NCBI GenBank assembly: GCA_026874595.1
Contig: CM049317.1
Location: 64,498,118-64,562,117, forward strand
Reading direction: 5' to 3'
Origin: Sipunculus nudus
Taxonomy: Eukaryota > Annelida > Sipuncula > Golfingiida > Sipunculidae
DNA length: 64,000 nt
Numbering within the stretch: the first letter of the stretch is position 1; every line of letters starts with the position of its first letter. Positions 47,861 to 60,625 of this stretch are shown here, piece by piece. Position numbers and translations under genes: made by a program. The notes under the pieces were generated by a model. The model saw only the letters and a program-made list of their open reading frames with translations. It had not been told where the DNA came from and ran no database searches.

Positions 47861-48336
47861 TTAGCAAACTTGTGAATCTAATAGACAGTAGAAAATTATT
47901 TTTTCAGTGCTCTCGGGGGAGTCTTGATTCCGACTGACATTGGTGCTGGTTAACACGTAATCCGCCCATGCTAGCTTATCATTCAAAAGCCTGCCGACCA
48001 GTCCAGAAATGTATAGGGTAATGCGGCTATATTCATTTGTCAGTGGTACGCCGCGGTTTCTTGCATTCTTCAGAGGCGCCAGCTTTCTCAGTAACCATTG
48101 ATTACAGTCAGTAGGGACAGAACGCGGTCTCCGTTGAACAATTTCTGGTCTGCACAGGGAGCATTGCCCTGTCACATCTATGTCTGTATCAAACCCGCCG
48201 AGGCGTTTAAGTGACAGCAAGAGCCTATCACAAGACCACCAGCTAAGATACGGCAAATGATGTGAACGGAGCTCTTGCTGTGCGATTCTATTGAAACCAT
48301 CTCCTATCATATGGAACAGGGTCATAAACTGCATCC
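47861..48336 (-). CDS. Unidentified 157-codon ORF or possible terminal exon
   Basis: The longest open frame in the window apart from the ADAR dsRBD exon. On the minus strand a convincing acceptor, with CTAAC branch-point-like bases followed by tggattttctcag, lies directly before GG-ATG. The frame then runs 157 codons to a stop at 47861. The stretch is richer in CpG than its surroundings. The product is mixed hydrophilic, with a Cys-x-x-Cys pair (QCSLCRPE), a Trp-rich start (LPYLSWWSCDRLLLSL) and basic segments (KLAPLKNARNRGVPL). I see no signal peptide or transmembrane helix and do not recognise a family. No good internal donor was seen, so it would be a 3'-terminal exon. A minus-strand AATAAA lies at 47616-47621, about 240 bp past the stop. 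It could also be a transposon fragment or a chance ORF. Confidence 0.3.
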
Positions 48337-51300
48337 CTGAGAAAATCCAGTTAGAAATGGTGTTTGTATATATGAATTGGTACTGCTAGTCACTGCTATC
48401 AGCTGTGAATCGCAAAAGTCGATCTTGTAGCATGAAATGTTGAATCTTTCGGCCCACACAGTAGATCCTTACACAGTCAAACATTAAATCATTCCAGTGC
48501 TTTATGTGGGCTGCTTGGCTAATATTGAAACTGTATTGAAGAGAGTATCCAAAGAGGAGCGGATGTGAGTATTTTTTAAGATAAGATCTATGACTATTTC
48601 AACATAAAAATTTAACCAAGATCAATATGTATCAGTAAAAATAATGCCAAAGGTTCAACAGCCTTTTTGCCTTTAGCCCTTGGTTTTGTCAGTTCAGAAT
48701 TGAAACAGAACTTAATTGGAACTGCAAAGAAAATTAGATTTAAAGTGCATTGTGACTGAATTATGAAATGAATTGGAATTGAATGTATGAAAAGATAACA
48801 TACACTGTGAATTAGATCAACAGATGTTCAGCAAACAAGGATAGTCATGAAGAAACCTGTAGCTCCAAGACCATATGGACCTGTGTATTCAGGACCACAC
48901 AATATCACAAATTTGGTAAATATAGTACTAATCAACATATGAACTCTTATATAAATGGAAATTCTCATTTTACCCATAGACCACGTCTCTGAAGTCTGTC
49001 ATTGTATTTGGGAACAGGAACATTGGTCACAGTAACTGGCACATGATTCCGCATAACCACAGTCGCATGCTTTTTCTGTTTTGCAATGATGTCGGGTACT
49101 GACACCATAATAGTAGAGAGGTCCCTGCACCTTCAAACTCATAGAGTATTCCTTGACGGAGCAGTTTAAATAAATACTACATGGTATCGCAGTGCTCAGT
49201 GTAAGTAATTTTTTTTCCCGCAATGTCTTACTTTTTTTTTTTTTTCACTTGATACTTTATGGTCCTCGTATATATGCAAACTTGGGATCTATTTATAAGA
49301 TAATAATAATAATGAAGTGGTAGATAGGGCACAAGCTCAAGCAACTAGGTTGAAAAGAGTAAATGTTAATGAATATCTTTTTGTCAATATTTTTGTCAAT
49401 TGGTTTGTTCAGTTTCTTTTTCTTTTACAATAAGTTTTATGAAGTTTGCTGAAATTTTGGGAAAGGTTTACTCATTGCACCCCCCCCCCCCCTCCAAAAA
49501 AAAGTTAATTCCTGAATTTTGTAGATATTTTATGGTGCGTTCACCAGTTATTTCATGTTACCAGTAATTTGGATCCAGGTGATTATGCAGTACATGTACA
49601 ATATGTCTGTTTGTACATCAGTCTCTTCAGTGATTTAGAAAGTACTGCATCTGGTGCTGTCTCTTGTGGAAGAATTTGGTACTATGTGCAGTGTGTGACC
49701 AGGAAGAGTTTATTGAATTTCCATAGGTGGTCTGTGTTAAAAGTCCTCCATCAGCAGAGCAGTGTGCCTTTTAGACCACACCTGATCCGCAGACCAGTGA
49801 AGTATTGCTCAGCATCGAGACTGCTCCAGTATTTGGCAATTTTGGACATTTTATCACAGATTCAGACCTTTGCGGAAACAGGTGATCACCCAGACAGTAA
49901 AACATAAATCATCAACTTATCTGTTTCTGCTTGCCTTTGAATACATTCATGGATATACCTATTTCTCATCTGCCAACTGACTGTTTGATAGAATGGTTAT
50001 GGATTCATGTATGTTTGTGCTTGAATAATTCATAAGAACAAAGCCCCACAAATTCTTATGTGTATGTTTATCTTGATCTGCATAATTACCGTGGTCGTAT
50101 AATTGTCTACATTGGTAGATAAGATATCTGACAAAGAGCAATCCCCAAATTAGTATGCAGAGTGTGTGATAGGGATCAGTTATCAAAACTAAAATTTTTT
50201 GGCAGGTTTTAGGCCATTCTGCAGGCTTTTACGGTATATCCTTCCTGTAAAAGCTAGAGATTAGGCAAAAACAAAGGTATGGATCTCAGGCATTTTTTTC
50301 AGAAATCTGTGCCAGCGGGCAATATTTTATTTTTTTAAAAATATTTTTGTATTTTTCAATAAACATGTCATATGATCAGGTACAAGCATGAAAATAACAG
50401 AATTTTTCACTAAACAGGTAAAAACACTACATTACAAAGGACACCTTATCAAAATTGTAATATTTTATTTTCTTGAAAGATGAAAATCAAAATCAAAATG
50501 TTTGATGAGGGGGGTAAAAATAGACGCTGGTTGTGCCTGAGAACTATACCCATTATTTTTTTGGGCTTTACAGGATATAGTTTCCTAGATATTTGAGTGT
50601 GATGTATCTCGCTATCTGCGTACAAAAGCAAGTAACATGATGAAACACAAACACTGATTGACACATACTGTTTTAGCTCAAGAAAAAAATAAGAAAAAAG
50701 CACAGGTTGGTGATTGCCTTCCCCAAAGTCAAGGACAGTGTCTAGTTCAAGCAAGAACATAGTTTAACACTGTCAAGGTTGGGAAGGCTTAAATATATTA
50801 AACAGTATTAAAATCATTCCTATCACATCAGTGTGAAGAAATATTCACTTCCTAGGTCAATATGAAAAATGGTATGCAATTGAATACCAAATAATAAATT
50901 CATCATGAGGTAATGTTTTTGTAGATACTTTAAGCTGGAAAAAAAAATATGATGATAGTTTTATATAAATAATAAAAACTCAATAAAGATAACAAACAAC
51001 ACAATAACTATGTTTTCGGTGCATCCAGTGTGAAAAGAATACCACATATATTCCTCTTCCAGTATGTGCACAAAGAGGTGCATATAATCTATAAACCTAA
51101 ACCAGTGGTTTACTAAGGCTTATTGTGCATCTTGTCTCATAAATGGAAATTTCTCATGATGTATACACTATATCCCAGAAAATTAATCTGCACTTTTACT
51201 GTTATGAGTTTAAATTCCACAGAATTATTCCACAGGTTATTTCAATTTTCTATTGGTGTAGATTTCAGAAAATTGTTCTGTACAGTTACTTTCATAACAT

Positions 51301-52065
51301 CTAATCCGATATGATAAATTATTCCAAAAGGCTATATTAATTTGCTATTTATGGTTTGTCCTTTGATCAGGCTAGGCTACATGCATGCCTGAACTAGTTG
51401 TACTAATGTTAGATAATGTACTCTCTCTATATGCGCAATTTGTTACAACCAAGGCCTAAACCTATATAGTATTCCTTTTTCCAAAAAAAACCCTTCTTCA
51501 AGGATCAAGAAGTAATGCCAAAGACACTGACAGAAAAGAAAAGGACAATGAAAATTCATGAATTCATTAACATGGATTTATTCCAGTTGCAGATTTGTTG
51601 ATTGATTATACCTTAAGTATTCAAACATGCAGTATGTATTTATGCAGTTCTTGTGTTCAAAGAGAATAGATGATTTCTCGTGTAAAATGTTCAGGAGTTG
51701 GCCAGCCCAAACTGCAGTGAATTTAAGATTTGTGATGTAAAACCAGCAGAATCCTTTGCTGTCACCTCAGGTGTTTCATCACAATGACAACTGGCTGTTG
51801 TTGCAGCCAAGTGTTTAATTACCACCTGTACATGATTGGGCCACATTCATGAAGAAGCACCCTATCATCTGGTCTGATTTTGCAGCAAAATAAGCACTAT
51901 TGTCTAATGCCTCTGCAGTTGCTGCTTTTAGGGGTTATCATTTATATGGAGAAAATGTCCTTTTAAAGTGAAGCCAGTGTTCTGTGACGGGTAAGTCTGT
52001 ATGACAGTATTTATGTGACAGTACACTCGTTACACAGTGGCAATCATCCTACATTGGTATAAATA
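48337..52065. other. Non-coding DNA
   Basis: Includes the C-tract at 49480 and a 112-codon plus-strand ORF at 49569-49907 that I do not recognise. The ORF has no good splice context and is probably chance. The rest is AT-rich with nothing identifiable. Confidence 0.45.
49480..49502 (+). repeat. C13 run followed by an A-tract
   Basis: An uninterrupted C run, then ctcc and an A run, forming a simple low-complexity tract. Confidence 0.9.
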
Positions 52066-52205
52066 TTCCATTGAACCACTGCTTTCAATAGTAGGATTTG
52101 CTGTGTACAGCCACCAGGGAGTTCGCACAGGGCCAAAAATGTTCTGACCAATGAGAGCTGCAGTATTGTGGGTTCCAAATTTGGTCAGATCTGTGATACC
52201 CGTGC
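52066..52205. mobile_element. MITE family A, partial copy
   Basis: Shares ccattgaaccactgctttca, accagggagttcgcacaggg, a gaccaat block, and a tttggtcagatctgtgatacc block with the copies at 20774 and 40022. The right-hand terminal repeat is missing, so it is truncated. Confidence 0.6.
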
Positions 52206-52969
52206 CTTCAGAAATATCAACATGAATATTTTCTTCAGATTCTAATATTTGACTGTCACTGACTTCAGGGAATTTGGCAGATATTGCTGCCAGTTACTGA
52301 TGATTTAAAAGTTATACCAGGCTGTATTCGTCAGCACTGGCTCCACATTTGTTTTGTCCATGCCCTGTTGACCTAATTGGTCGATGGTTGGAGGAACTCT
52401 TGTGCTTGTCATATTTGCAATTTTCACAAAGCATCAGATGTTTATAACATTTTGTGGATAACAATTGTGGTTCACCATAATAGATTTCTTATAAAAAATT
52501 TTCAGATTAAAATTTAGAATATCCATCTCTAACATGTATTATGGTATAAAACCTGTGAGGTAGTGATTTATAAAATGTTTTGTGACCACCAGACCTCATT
52601 TCTCCAATTGAACATTTAGATCAACACTGCAAACATTATCCTGCATGACACTATGATACATTTTCCATGTACAATCTGCCCAGTGAGATAATTGTTGTTG
52701 CGTGACTATTATATTGTTATAAACACGCAGTCATTCTGAATCTGAATCCAGTGCCATTGGATCAGATGGAACCAATCGAGGGTTTGGCATTCATGCATGC
52801 TGCATGGGTTCTGTTGTCTCGGTATCACTCACTGTATAATAGGGTCATGATAATCTTATTTGTCATTTGGTCTCTTTCATATGTATTGAAATAAGATCTG
52901 ATATACTTGTATAGCTGGATAAAGAACACTTACTAGTCTTCCTGCCAATTTATAGTATAAGTAATTTTA

Positions 52970-53110
52970 TACCTCCACCAGGAATATTTTTTCCTTCGGT
53001 TGGTTTGTCTGTGAGAAACTTTACTGAAAAATTCCTGAATTTTTTTATGTAATATTATGGAGGGTTACAGTAATACACGAAGGTAATTTTGGAGGTGATC
53101 TGAATCACTC
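52970..53110. mobile_element. Second, diverged copy of the ACCTCC-type element
   Basis: Begins tatacctccaccagg followed by ggttggtttgtctgtgag and a ggaggtgatctgaatc block, resembling the left part and interior of the same family as 30114-30235. The right end was not found. Confidence 0.4.
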
Positions 53111-56100
53111 CTTACTTGTTTTTGTTTTGAGGAATCTCTGTGAAATATTGACTGAATGTTCACAGTTTTCACCACATTAAAGGCACCTTTGTTCTGGTAG
53201 GCTTAGCTGACCTTTCTTGCAGTCATTGAGTGTATGATCAGTGGTGCCAATTTCTCTGAGCTTAAATTACTATATTTCTGTTCTCTTGAATTAGTGTTGG
53301 GAGGATAACCAATATTTGGGATTATCTTGAAATCTGACAGCTGTGATAATCTTATCATTATTTTCCCTATTATCATAATATCATTATGCAAGTTTTGGTA
53401 CACAAACATGTCCATTTCAGATTACAGCCAAAAAATAATTACCAGGCATTACCAGGGTCATGTCTCGAGCATTTTAACAGTGAACTTTTAATTTCTTTCT
53501 TGTTAAGCAAAACCCCCACTCAAATCTGTCACTTATAAACCATTTAAAAAAAAATTAATGGATTGAGTTAAGGAAGAAAGACTTGTTAAAATATTGAGTT
53601 GAGGACTACTTTAATTGACTGAAAATTTTAATCAACTAATGGGATGAGCTTGTCACTGTGAACAACCTAGGGGCCATCCCCGAGTTATCGTTTACTATGG
53701 GCTACTAAAATTTTCATTACCTGACAGTGTTCTAATTTCAGCTGGCAGGAGCAACATATATTTTATGAATTATTCATTCCAGTCATTTATCTAATTGTTT
53801 GCTGAACTTTGAAAAAAATAACAGTGGCTTCAGACGGGTGCCTGATAAATGATTTCAACTTTTTTTTCAGCTCTTACAGTTAACATTGTTTGTACTACCA
53901 CAGCACATATGCTTTATATTGGTGACTGGGAATTATATGTATAATCTTCCTGCGTCTGTCTTGTATGCGATACATGCAACAAAGGATGGTAAAGCAGGGA
54001 ACACTTTTTTAAGAAGGTAAAATGCAATCTACTTACATGATATGATATGATGCATTTAAACTTGATGTCTTATTGAGGGCTTTCAGGACCAATGGAGTAA
54101 TCATCTCTGATGCTCAAAATACTTTGCAGACTCTCAGTTCTGAAGGTCCTAGTGTCTAATCAGATCAGCAAATTTGTACTGGTAGGACCAATAGAATCAC
54201 AGTTGGCTCCTGTAGCAGTCACTGACCACTGCCTATTAACTCAAACAAACAGTTAGTCATGCAAACACTGCCCTGACAACTGGTAGCTGACCCTTGTAAA
54301 TCAGATAATTGGATTATAATGTAATGACATGGGAGACAATTATATAATAATATGATAATGACATTTAGTATTTTAAAAAATGATACAGTTATACATTACC
54401 CCTCTAAATGTTACACTCATCCCCTTTGGGATGCTCTTATATTCCATGTGACACTCAAAAATTTGGCTTGAGGACTCCCAAATTATTCTTCCTACAGAGA
54501 AGGCTTTGCTTATCCTTTGTTCATATACAGAGAGTCAGGATTGCCAAGCATCAAGAAAAATTCAGGGTCTAAAGTTCAGGAACATTTTAGGATTTCAAGA
54601 CTTTTTGTCATTCTACAGGAGCATTTAGTATGTGTGAAATCTAAGGAAAATATTGTTTATATCAAGTAAACCTATGCATACACACTTGAAAAGTTAATTT
54701 TCCTATTCTGAGGGTATGCCATTTGAACCCAAGTTGGTCCACCAGAAATTATTTTGCACTTCGGGACCAGTTTTGTTGTAGCAGACTTCCCTGTAGGACA
54801 GTTTAAAGCTTGAGATTCCCACTTTGCATGAAGTGCCTGAGATTGCCATCTTCCTCATGGTAACCAGTTACTCTGCTGTACAGATGGCCTCTGTATATTT
54901 TTGTTTCTGATGGCAGGAAGGCTTTCTGTGACACAATTGGTGTCTCAAATTCTCATTTAGCTGATATAAATCCTTTGCATGTTTGAAATTGCCTGGACAA
55001 GTTTTCTTTTGTTGTAATATAAGGGTATGCAATTAATAGTTCTACAGATTTTCTTGGGATCATTATGACCTTTGAAAGTTTGAAAATATCAGCCATATTT
55101 AATCTCTCATATGATTTTCTTAAAGCACATAATGGTTGGTGCCAAAGGTAGTTCTTTTGCTCCGTATACTCTGTTCACATGTGAAAATGGCTTCTTGTTG
55201 GAATAGGTAAAGTTTTCTTGAATAAATATGAGGCTGAATTCAGATAGTTCCTACATATACATTTGGGCAGGAAAAAAGCTTGGAAACAAGTAGGAATTAT
55301 AAAAAGTGGTTATTTAACAAATGGGAGATGGAAGTGTAGATAAATTGAGGAGGCGGTGTATGAAGGCATGCTATACCATCATGTATCTTAGGGACTTTCA
55401 CCCCAAGGCCTTTGGAGGAAGTGTTGGGATTTTCCGAATGACACCTCTACATCCGAAGTCAAGACCTTTGTTGGGGTCACTGTAGGGAATAGATGTACCA
55501 GCCCGATTTGGAACACTCCAGGGATAGTTTGCTTATCAAAAGAGACAAAAGAGTCCAGATCAGACCCCGGCAGGTTGCCCTTTCCCTTCCATAAGGCATC
55601 TTCCGTAACGATTTGTCATGTGTCAGCAGCGGTTTGGTCACCTCGGAGATGTCACCTGTTCAAGATAGATCAGGCCCTGCAAGACGCGTTCCTCGAGTTT
55701 GGATGACTATGAAGATACATAGAGTGATCAGCGAGCCCGGCAAAAGAAAATGACGGATGGTACACCAGTTCTGATGTATCACTTCTTGATGTGACTGTGA
55801 ATTTGAGGTTAGGAATTGGCTTGCTGTATTGACCTCTCACTGTTTCCTACAGCAAACCAGGATCACCTGTGTACATTTTCTGACAAATCTTAAGGCTCCA
55901 GAATGCATTGCCTCGTAAGACAGATTCTTTTTCTTCCTAAATTTTTAGATGGCACAACCATATTTTTCCTTATAAAGCATATGGATGCCAAGTTAATTGG
56001 CTCCAAGTTAAGATTTGTTGATTCTTTTGTATTTTAAGGAGTATTTTTCTGAAGTTGACCTATTTTAATGACACTGAATGGTAGATTAAGTGATGGATTC

Positions 56101-57377
56101 TAAAAAGAAATATTTTGCCTCCTTTATCTGATATAAATTAATTGATAAAAGAGGACAGTTACATGATTAATATATTGGTCATCCATCTTGCTATTTATCT
56201 GTTAAAAAAATCAGATAAATTTTTATCTTTGAGTAATTGCATTTCCCATCCCATTGTCTTGTCACCTGTTCAAGATAGATCAGATCATCCCTATTCTGTC
56301 CAGTGAATAAAAGGCAGGTTTATTAATAATACAGGTGCACATGTGTATAAAATAATACTTAGTTTGAGAAACTATTAAATTATAATGATTCAGAAGCATG
56401 GCATAAATAGTTCACCAAAAGAAGAAAAGGAGAATATCAGTTATCTTGTTTCATACATCTCAGCTGTCTCACGAAATGATTTTTTACATGGGCAGCCAAA
56501 CTGTTTTAATTTTGTCTTATTATTAGTTATTTACTTTTTCTCCTTCTGCATACTAATATGATAAAACAGTGAATTAGATGTGTGCAGACAAAACAGGAAC
56601 CTGTAGACAGTGAAAACTTAAATGTCAGTTAAAAGTTTCAGACCAGCAGACTATTACTGTGGTTTTAGTGACATTGATGAAGTATTATCATCACTCAGTG
56701 TCTAGACTAATTTAAAGGTTTTATTCTTCATCTTTCTCAAATTTTCTGAAAAGATTAAATGTTGCCAGGAAACATAGTTTTTTAGTCAGAAGATGCAGGT
56801 GTGAATGTGACATAATTAATAATATTTTTTTAATGGAAAATATCCTGTATTGGAGGATATTTGGGCATCTGCGCATATGCATGGCACATTGCAGTTTGCA
56901 TTTTACAGAGTAAAAGAGAAGTTATAATTTGGTGATCAGGTATAGGATCAGACATGTATTATGCAATTCTCTGTCATTATCATCCGCCATATGCAAAGAC
57001 TTTTTTATTGTAAAATCTGATGTCACATTAACTAATAAGATCTGGCAAATAGCTCGCCCGGCAGCAATTAATACAGAGTCAGATGACACGGGTATGGACA
57101 TAAAAAATGAAAGAGAAAATGAGATACATTTTACAAGCTTGACAGAACTTGTTGGCTGAGGCCTGACAGACGTGGGGATGCCGGATTAGATGTCCTTCCT
57201 GCAGTAACAGCAGCATCAATCATTGAACGCTGACGAGAGGACTGGCTTGTGAATCAAGGGTTCCAGTCAGGGCTTGGTTGGGGGATGTTTTCTGATTGAT
57301 TAATGGTCAATATTTGATGATTGATTATCAGTAAAATATCAATATTTGCACTGCATGAAATTTGTTGTATTTCTTTC
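53111..57377. other. Non-coding DNA with a GC-richer island
   Basis: Mostly AT-rich. 55380-55760 is visibly GC-richer (many cc, gg and cg words) without a long ORF, and contains the first copy of the 24-bp direct repeat. It is a candidate regulatory element. Confidence 0.4.
55650..56283 (+). repeat. Two exact 24-bp copies 610 bp apart
   Basis: A 24-bp word starting tgtcacctgttcaag and ending atagatcag is present identically at 55650-55673 and 56260-56283. Surrounding sequence is unrelated. The word contains an E-box (CACCTG). The first copy lies in a GC-richer stretch (55380-55760). Confidence 0.75.
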
Positions 57378-57408
57378 CAGCTCAGCTGACTGTAGTTATG
57401 CTGAGCTG
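57378..57408 (+). repeat. Hairpin start of a second (GTCC)n-type element, truncated
   Basis: cagctcag at 57378-57385 and ctgagctg at 57401-57408 form a stem like the one at 15778-15808, with the same 31-nt span and a related loop (ctgactgtagttatg). The (GTCC)n run and body are missing, so this is a truncated copy. Confidence 0.5.
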
Positions 57409-58817
57409 TAACAGTAGTTCTATGTTTGTTGTACTTTATTTTTCGTCAGCAGGGCACAAATCAAAACTGCCAGATCCAGTCAGTAAATGCATCTCAACAT
57501 GTACATAGGTGCTAGGGAAATCTCTGAGGAAACCTGAAATTTTGCCACAGTGGTGAGCTACAGGCTTAAAACATTTTATTGTAAGGGTTAAATTTATTAT
57601 TGTATGAAATGAATCCTTTGTATGTATATATCCATCTTGAATCATGGTAGGTGGGATCTGATCATACAATTGTAATAATTGGTTGGTTATCTCAAGGAGC
57701 ACCTTCTTTTTTCCCCAGCCAGTTCCTATACTGAGAGGATCAGAACTTGGCATTAACTGGAATACCCTATAATTGATTAAAGACATAAAAGTTAATTGAT
57801 TTTATAAATGCTTACTGGCAAGTACTTTGAAATGTAGGAACATCATTGCTGTATCAAATTCAGAGATGTGTTTTCTGTTTCAAGTCTAGAAAAATAATAT
57901 GAAATTGTATAGCCAGGAAGTCTGGGAAATAATAAGGTCTAATCAGTTCACTCCTTTAATTATATTAATTAGAAATACATGTAATTGGGAAAATGAAACA
58001 AAAGTTTAATAATTATAATTACACCATGAAATTCCCTTTTGTATTACATTAGTCAGGCATTCTCTATTCTGGACCAGGGACTGAAATTTCCCATCTAGAT
58101 ACATACTTCTTCATTTGAACTACCAAACTGGTTATTTAGTTTATTGTGCAGATATTGGAATTTTTCTGAAGAGATAAAAATAAATGTTTAATATGACATA
58201 AATAATGTTTAATATCATTTTCCAAATCAGAATTTTACTTTTTCATCTTTCTTCTTTTTGTACAGACTTATTCAAACCATAATTGCATTTGTCAGAAGTC
58301 TTCATGAATAATCTTTGCAATAAAAAAATCACAGGAAATTAAAACAAGCCGGTCGGTTCAAGTCAGACCTGATTTGTCATTTGATTCTTTATAATTATTT
58401 GAGGAAATATTGTAGCCCATGTTGTCCATTTCAGTACCTCCAGTATTTTATTTCCCCAGTAGGCCGTATGTTTCTTTCAAGGTTAGACCTAAAAAGTGAA
58501 GATTAGATTAAAACATCTCAGAAACCACATGATTTCTTGTTGAACCAACTTCCCTACCACATTTTTGTTGATAAAAACTGTCTGGAAGAGGCTTTAAAAC
58601 TTCATCTTCATTCTTTTATTTGTTATATCCACCAAGAGGGTTATTTTATTCTAAACCAGGCCTGTCTGTCCTTTTTGTTGATCTCTTTGTTTGTCCATGT
58701 TCAAAACAACTTTAAAAATTACTGATGGAAAGCAAGGAAAATTATGGAAAATATTTAACTTGTGTAAGTAAAAACACTTCTGAATTGATCCAGATACAGA
58801 AACAATCTTTCTTGTCT

Positions 58818-58996
58818 GTTTGTACATTTGTTTCCTAGCAAGAATTGATCTTGACATCTTGTTGAGGACTCTCTGGTTTTACAAGATTGGCTTTCCTTTG
58901 AGTGCTCACTAGTTTGTACATCTGTTTGCTAGCAAAGAACTGACCCTGACACCTGGTAGAGAAATCTTGTGTTACAAGTTGGGCATTCTTTGAGTG
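58818..58996 (+). repeat. 94-bp diverged tandem repeat
   Basis: Two adjacent copies, 58818-58904 and 58912-58996, share gtttgtacat.tgttt.ctagcaa, a tcttg or ccctg acac.t block, a ttacaag block and ctttgagtg. Minus-strand ORFs here repeat the same pattern and are an artefact of it. Confidence 0.7.
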
Positions 58997-60570
58997 TTTT
59001 CCTTGAGTGATAAGAGGAGCCAATATTGAGCACTGGCATGAAATTCTTGAAGGATTTTCAGATATTTAAATTTAAGCCTGCCAGTTTGTCAGTGTAAAAA
59101 TATAAAACGGTTAGCATTTCCACATGGGATTGCATCATACATGATTGCCATTGGCTTTCTTTTCCATCATGACAAATATTTGATGAGAAAATCAGTTCTG
59201 CCATTAATTGTTCTAGACAGGTTCTCATATAAATTTACAGTGGATCAGTGGTGGTATTGATGTCAAACACTGTATTGAAGGGCTTTGGTAATAATTTGTA
59301 TAAAATCTGATCAAGGTTGCAAAAGATAATTGGCAGTTTCTTCCTGTCATATGTTTCCAGCATTATAACTGCTGTTAATTTAACCTGGGGCCTAGATCAA
59401 ATGTTGACCATGTAATTTCTGTTAGAACGGGCTGTGATAGACCCTTTGCCAAAATAATGTCAAATTCTTCATAATTATGGGAAGATACAATAAAATGACC
59501 ATCCTCAGAAATACCTGACATGGTTCCTGACTCTTCAAGATCAAAAACGAGCATTTCTGAGAAGTAGCAACTGAGAAATTAAATGACAATGGTTTCATGC
59601 CACCATCAGTTAAGATATAAATGAAAGTAACTGAGTATGCACCAGTAGGATGAATACTATTTTTAACATTATCTTCTGATGTCAAGAAAAAACAAAGAAG
59701 TGATCAGCATTATATTACACTCGTTAAGATGGATTGAGACAGGTCGGGTAATGGAATAAATAAATTAATCATATTAATGGAATTACAAATTAGCAGCCAT
59801 TTCATAATTGATTTCTTTTTCAAACAAACTGTAATGTGGTATCGAGTTCCTTTAAGATAGTCCTGTCACCATCTGCTCTCAGCTCCAGTCATATCTGTCT
59901 ATTTTGTCATTTAGACACTTCTGAGAAGAGTGTAAAATCGAAAAAGTTTTATTTGAAAGTTCCAAGGATATTTGAAAGGAGATTGCTGTCATAAATGGCA
60001 GCCAGTCATCTTAAGCTATTTATCATTGCTTGTGTTGATGTACAGCAGTATCTGAGCTGTTTCATTTGGTGTGTGACATTGGACAAAACCAGGGGTTGGT
60101 TGAATTACAATTTAGTTAATTTATCAGGCATTCAGTCTAATCATAGTCTTCAGCATTTCAGATGGTTCCCTGAATTGTTGTGGTAAGGTTTGCTGTAGGT
60201 TCAAAATTGTCTTGCATTTGTCAATAATTTTTTCAAGCATTTGCTTAGTGTGTTGGCACAGCACTCTTAGTGTTACATTTCAAGTTTCAGTGTACCAGAA
60301 TCTCTTAAAATTGAATCCTTATGAAATTTTAAGTTGTTTTCAACTTAAAACGTTTCAATAGAAAGAAAATGATACCATGTTAATATAAAATATAAAATAT
60401 ATGAGTATAAATACATAAGTTAAAATATAAATATAGCTAAATTTGCTATACATGTATCTTGTTAAGTGTCTAGTCTCTAACAGGTGTCACTTGAATAGAG
60501 CTTCATAAAATTCCCAAAATTGCCAAATTGCTCATGGTTCATTGGTAAATATGGGAAGTGATCCCCCTTG

Positions 60571-60625
60571 GGACACACTTGGCATCATTCCAACCACTTG
60601 AGGACCAAAAATGGACATTTCCCAG
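60571..60625 (+). repeat. Dispersed repeat, copy 2 (GGCATCATTCC...GACCAAAAA)
   Basis: Contains ttggcatcattcc, then gaggaccaaaaatggacat, matching the order and spacing at 13225-13275, with similar words downstream (cattgtcacagagga versus ccttggccacagatta). This is a diverged second copy of the same family. Confidence 0.4.
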
